Assembly (NCBI RefSeq): GCF_001050135.1
Contig: NZ_CP012040.1
Span: forward strand, 62,001-126,000
Direction: 5' to 3'
Source of the DNA: Cyclobacterium amurskyense
GTDB lineage: Bacteria > Bacteroidota > Bacteroidia > Cytophagales > Cyclobacteriaceae
DNA length: 64,000 nucleotides
Shown: piece after piece, positions 62,541-64,000 of the stretch
Layout of the letters: each line of letters begins with the position of its first letter
Numbering within the stretch: position 1 is the first letter of the stretch
Translations under genes and position numbers: made by a program
The notes under the pieces: model-generated
The model's input: the letters and a program-made list of their open reading frames with translations, nothing else
Told to the model about the DNA's origin: nothing
Database searches by the model: none

Positions 62541-64000
62541 ATGTATCACTCCTTAAGAATATTTGCTTATTTAAGCTTCCTTTTAATCACTTCGATGGTC
62601 CTCTTTTCTTGTGGAGAAAAAAACAATATGCTCTCAGAAGAGGATAAAAATCTTTCTTATGAGGTGCTGAACAAGGTGATGCAGGAGGAAGAACAATGGG
62701 TGAAAGTTCATGCTGCCGAGTATAAATTACAAGTAGGGCTACCTGAGGGGGTGTACGATACATTTTTAAAGCAACTTGCTTTGTATGAAAATCAGGCTCC
62801 CTATAGAATTGGCATCTGGAGAGTATTGGCTAAATCTGCTCCTACAGAAGCTGAAAGACAGCAATACATAGACAAAATCATAGCCGTATTTAACGATACA
62901 GAAGCCAGCGACAGAATACATGCAGCAGAAACCTTAGCCAAGTTGGGCGTCCCCGTCAGTACTTTAGCCAAAGCTACCACGGACAAAATCCTTAAAGGAG
63001 AAAAAGGAAGTCTTTGGGTATATACCCTTTGGGCCAGTATGCAAGGCCAAGAAAAATCTAACAACCCAATGCTAGAAGCCTTGCTATTAGGCATCGAAGA
63101 GGAAATCCCTAGACTACAAGCTGCCTATGCCCTGAAAATTGAAGGAAATATTTCAGAAGAAAGATGGGAATCCCTTGCGACAATGGCACTCGATGAACCC
63201 AGTTCTTCCATTGCAAAAATTCACCTGCTTACTGCCGCTTACTATTGGGCAGGACCTGAACATCAAAAGTCTGAGTCCTATAAAAAAATTGAAGATTTAA
63301 TATTTGCCCTACAGCAGTCCGATAATAAAGGCGATAGAATGGCATTGGCATTAACGATCGCACATAAGGGGGATTGGTCCCATCAATCCATATTGCTAGG
63401 GTACCTACGTAACGACAATCCCATTGGTACTGAGATTAATGCTGAAACCAAAGCTTCAAATGCCGATGTGATGGCAACTGCAGCTTTTGCCTTGCTTCAC
63501 ATGGAGCAAACAACCCACCAATTGTCCACCATAGATTGGGCTATCGTTCTGATCTATATGCTTGGAATGATGGTAATTGGATACATCTTCTCAAAGAAAA
63601 ATAAAAATGAAAAGGATTTTTTATTAGGCGGTGGCAAGATGAATCCTATAGCTGTAGGTTTATCGCTTTTTGCTACTTTGCTAAGTTCATTAAGTTACCT
63701 GTCTTCCCCTGGAGAGATGATCAAATATGGCCCTGTCATTTTCTCAGGCGTATTGGCTTTTCCTCTTATCTATTATATAGTTGGTTGGTTTCTGATTCCA
63801 CGCTTTATGAAACTAAAAGTGACCTCTGCCTATGAAATTCTAGAGATCAATTTGGGGGTAAGCATACGTTTATTGGCTACCTTTTTCTTTTTATCCCTGC
63901 GTTTCCTATGGATGGGCACCATTATTTTCATCACTGTAAATACAGCAATCATTTCAATTTTTGGCTTTGAAGACAGTACCTCCAACATTATCTGGATAAG
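62541..64000 (+). CDS. Lipoprotein-sodium:solute symporter fusion (partial)
   Basis: The frame opens at 62541 and is still open at the window end, so the C-terminus is missing: at least 486 residues are seen. It starts with a lipobox (LFSC, Cys24). Residues about 40-320 are helical, with repeats of a HEAT-like kind, and from about 332 come the helices of a sodium:solute symporter: FLLGGGKMNP, LSLFATLLSSLSYLSSPGEM and the following helices are SSS hallmarks. Symporters of this family start outside, so the extra N-terminal domain would lie in the periplasm, where it could capture the substrate. It closes the operon 5 bases after the PhyH gene. Confidence 0.85.
   Translation, partial: MYHSLRIFAYLSFLLITSMVLFSCGEKNNMLSEEDKNLSYEVLNKVMQEEEQWVKVHAAEYKLQVGLPEGVYDTFLKQLALYENQAPYRIGIWRVLAKSAPTEAERQQYIDKIIAVFNDTEASDRIHAAETLAKLGVPVSTLAKATTDKILKGEKGSLWVYTLWASMQGQEKSNNPMLEALLLGIEEEIPRLQAAYALKIEGNISEERWESLATMALDEPSSSIAKIHLLTAAYYWAGPEHQKSESYKKIEDLIFALQQSDNKGDRMALALTIAHKGDWSHQSILLGYLRNDNPIGTEINAETKASNADVMATAAFALLHMEQTTHQLSTIDWAIVLIYMLGMMVIGYIFSKKNKNEKDFLLGGGKMNPIAVGLSLFATLLSSLSYLSSPGEMIKYGPVIFSGVLAFPLIYYIVGWFLIPRFMKLKVTSAYEILEINLGVSIRLLATFFFLSLRFLWMGTIIFITVNTAIISIFGFEDSTSNIIWI

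Overview
The window is about 64 kb of low-GC DNA from a Bacteroidota chromosome, most likely order Cytophagales, family Cyclobacteriaceae (a marine relative of Cyclobacterium, Algoriphagus or Echinicola). This is inferred from the gene content: a PUR-family (DUF3276) protein, a type IX secretion plug protein (DUF5103), many secreted proteins whose signal peptides end in A-Q, many lipoproteins, promoter-like TAnnTTTG boxes and weak Shine-Dalgarno sequences. No species can be fixed from the sequence alone.

Region 1 (1-14.7 kb) is accessory DNA. It holds a beta-helix secreted protein, a lipoprotein gene split by a frameshift, an AraC regulator with a DUF1761 membrane protein, two tandem 524-residue secreted paralogues of unknown function, a large 2OG-Fe(II) oxygenase, an Ig-like secreted protein and a ParE-type toxin-antitoxin pair. 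Two kinds of dispersed repeats lie in the gaps: a REP-like repeat and a 176-bp element with terminal inverted repeats.

Region 2 (14.7-27.7 kb) is a catabolic zone. A plus-strand run encodes a neutral-ceramidase-like amidase, a GDPD phosphodiesterase, a PHP-domain protein, a GH31 glycosidase and a lipoprotein esterase, which together look like a glycolipid or phospholipid breakdown set. After a lipoprotein interrupted by a stop codon and a small membrane protein comes a minus-strand group: a sialidase-like Tat protein, a DUF5009 (HGSNAT-like) acyltransferase and an FG-GAP lipoprotein with nine calcium-type loops.

Region 3 (27.9-43.3 kb) mixes regulation, redox and DNA repair: a Crp/Fnr regulator with a pirin, a DHFR-like reductase, a three-gene 2-oxoacid:ferredoxin oxidoreductase module with a GltD-like flavoprotein, a decayed toxin-like locus, DinB divergent from an HTH-S24 (LexA/UmuD-like) regulator, an O6-alkylguanine methyltransferase, a GNAT enzyme, a rhomboid protease and an ECF sigma factor with a membrane partner.

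Region 4 (43.5-58.1 kb) is mostly core: tRNA-Leu(GAG), an aldose epimerase, an ABC-F ATPase, the T9SS plug protein, a solitary cas6 with no array in view, YchF, an AI-2E transporter, the PUR protein, a ferredoxin divergent from an acyl-CoA reductase, aconitase, a TPR lipoprotein and CsbD.

Region 5 (58.6-64.0 kb) is a tight plus-strand operon: a 3-hydroxyacyl-CoA-dehydrogenase-family enzyme, a class III aminotransferase, a second dehydrogenase-family protein that has lost its usual catalytic residues, a PhyH dioxygenase, and a sodium:solute symporter fused to a periplasmic lipoprotein domain and cut by the window edge. This operon and the lipid locus in region 2 are the best candidates for an undescribed pathway.
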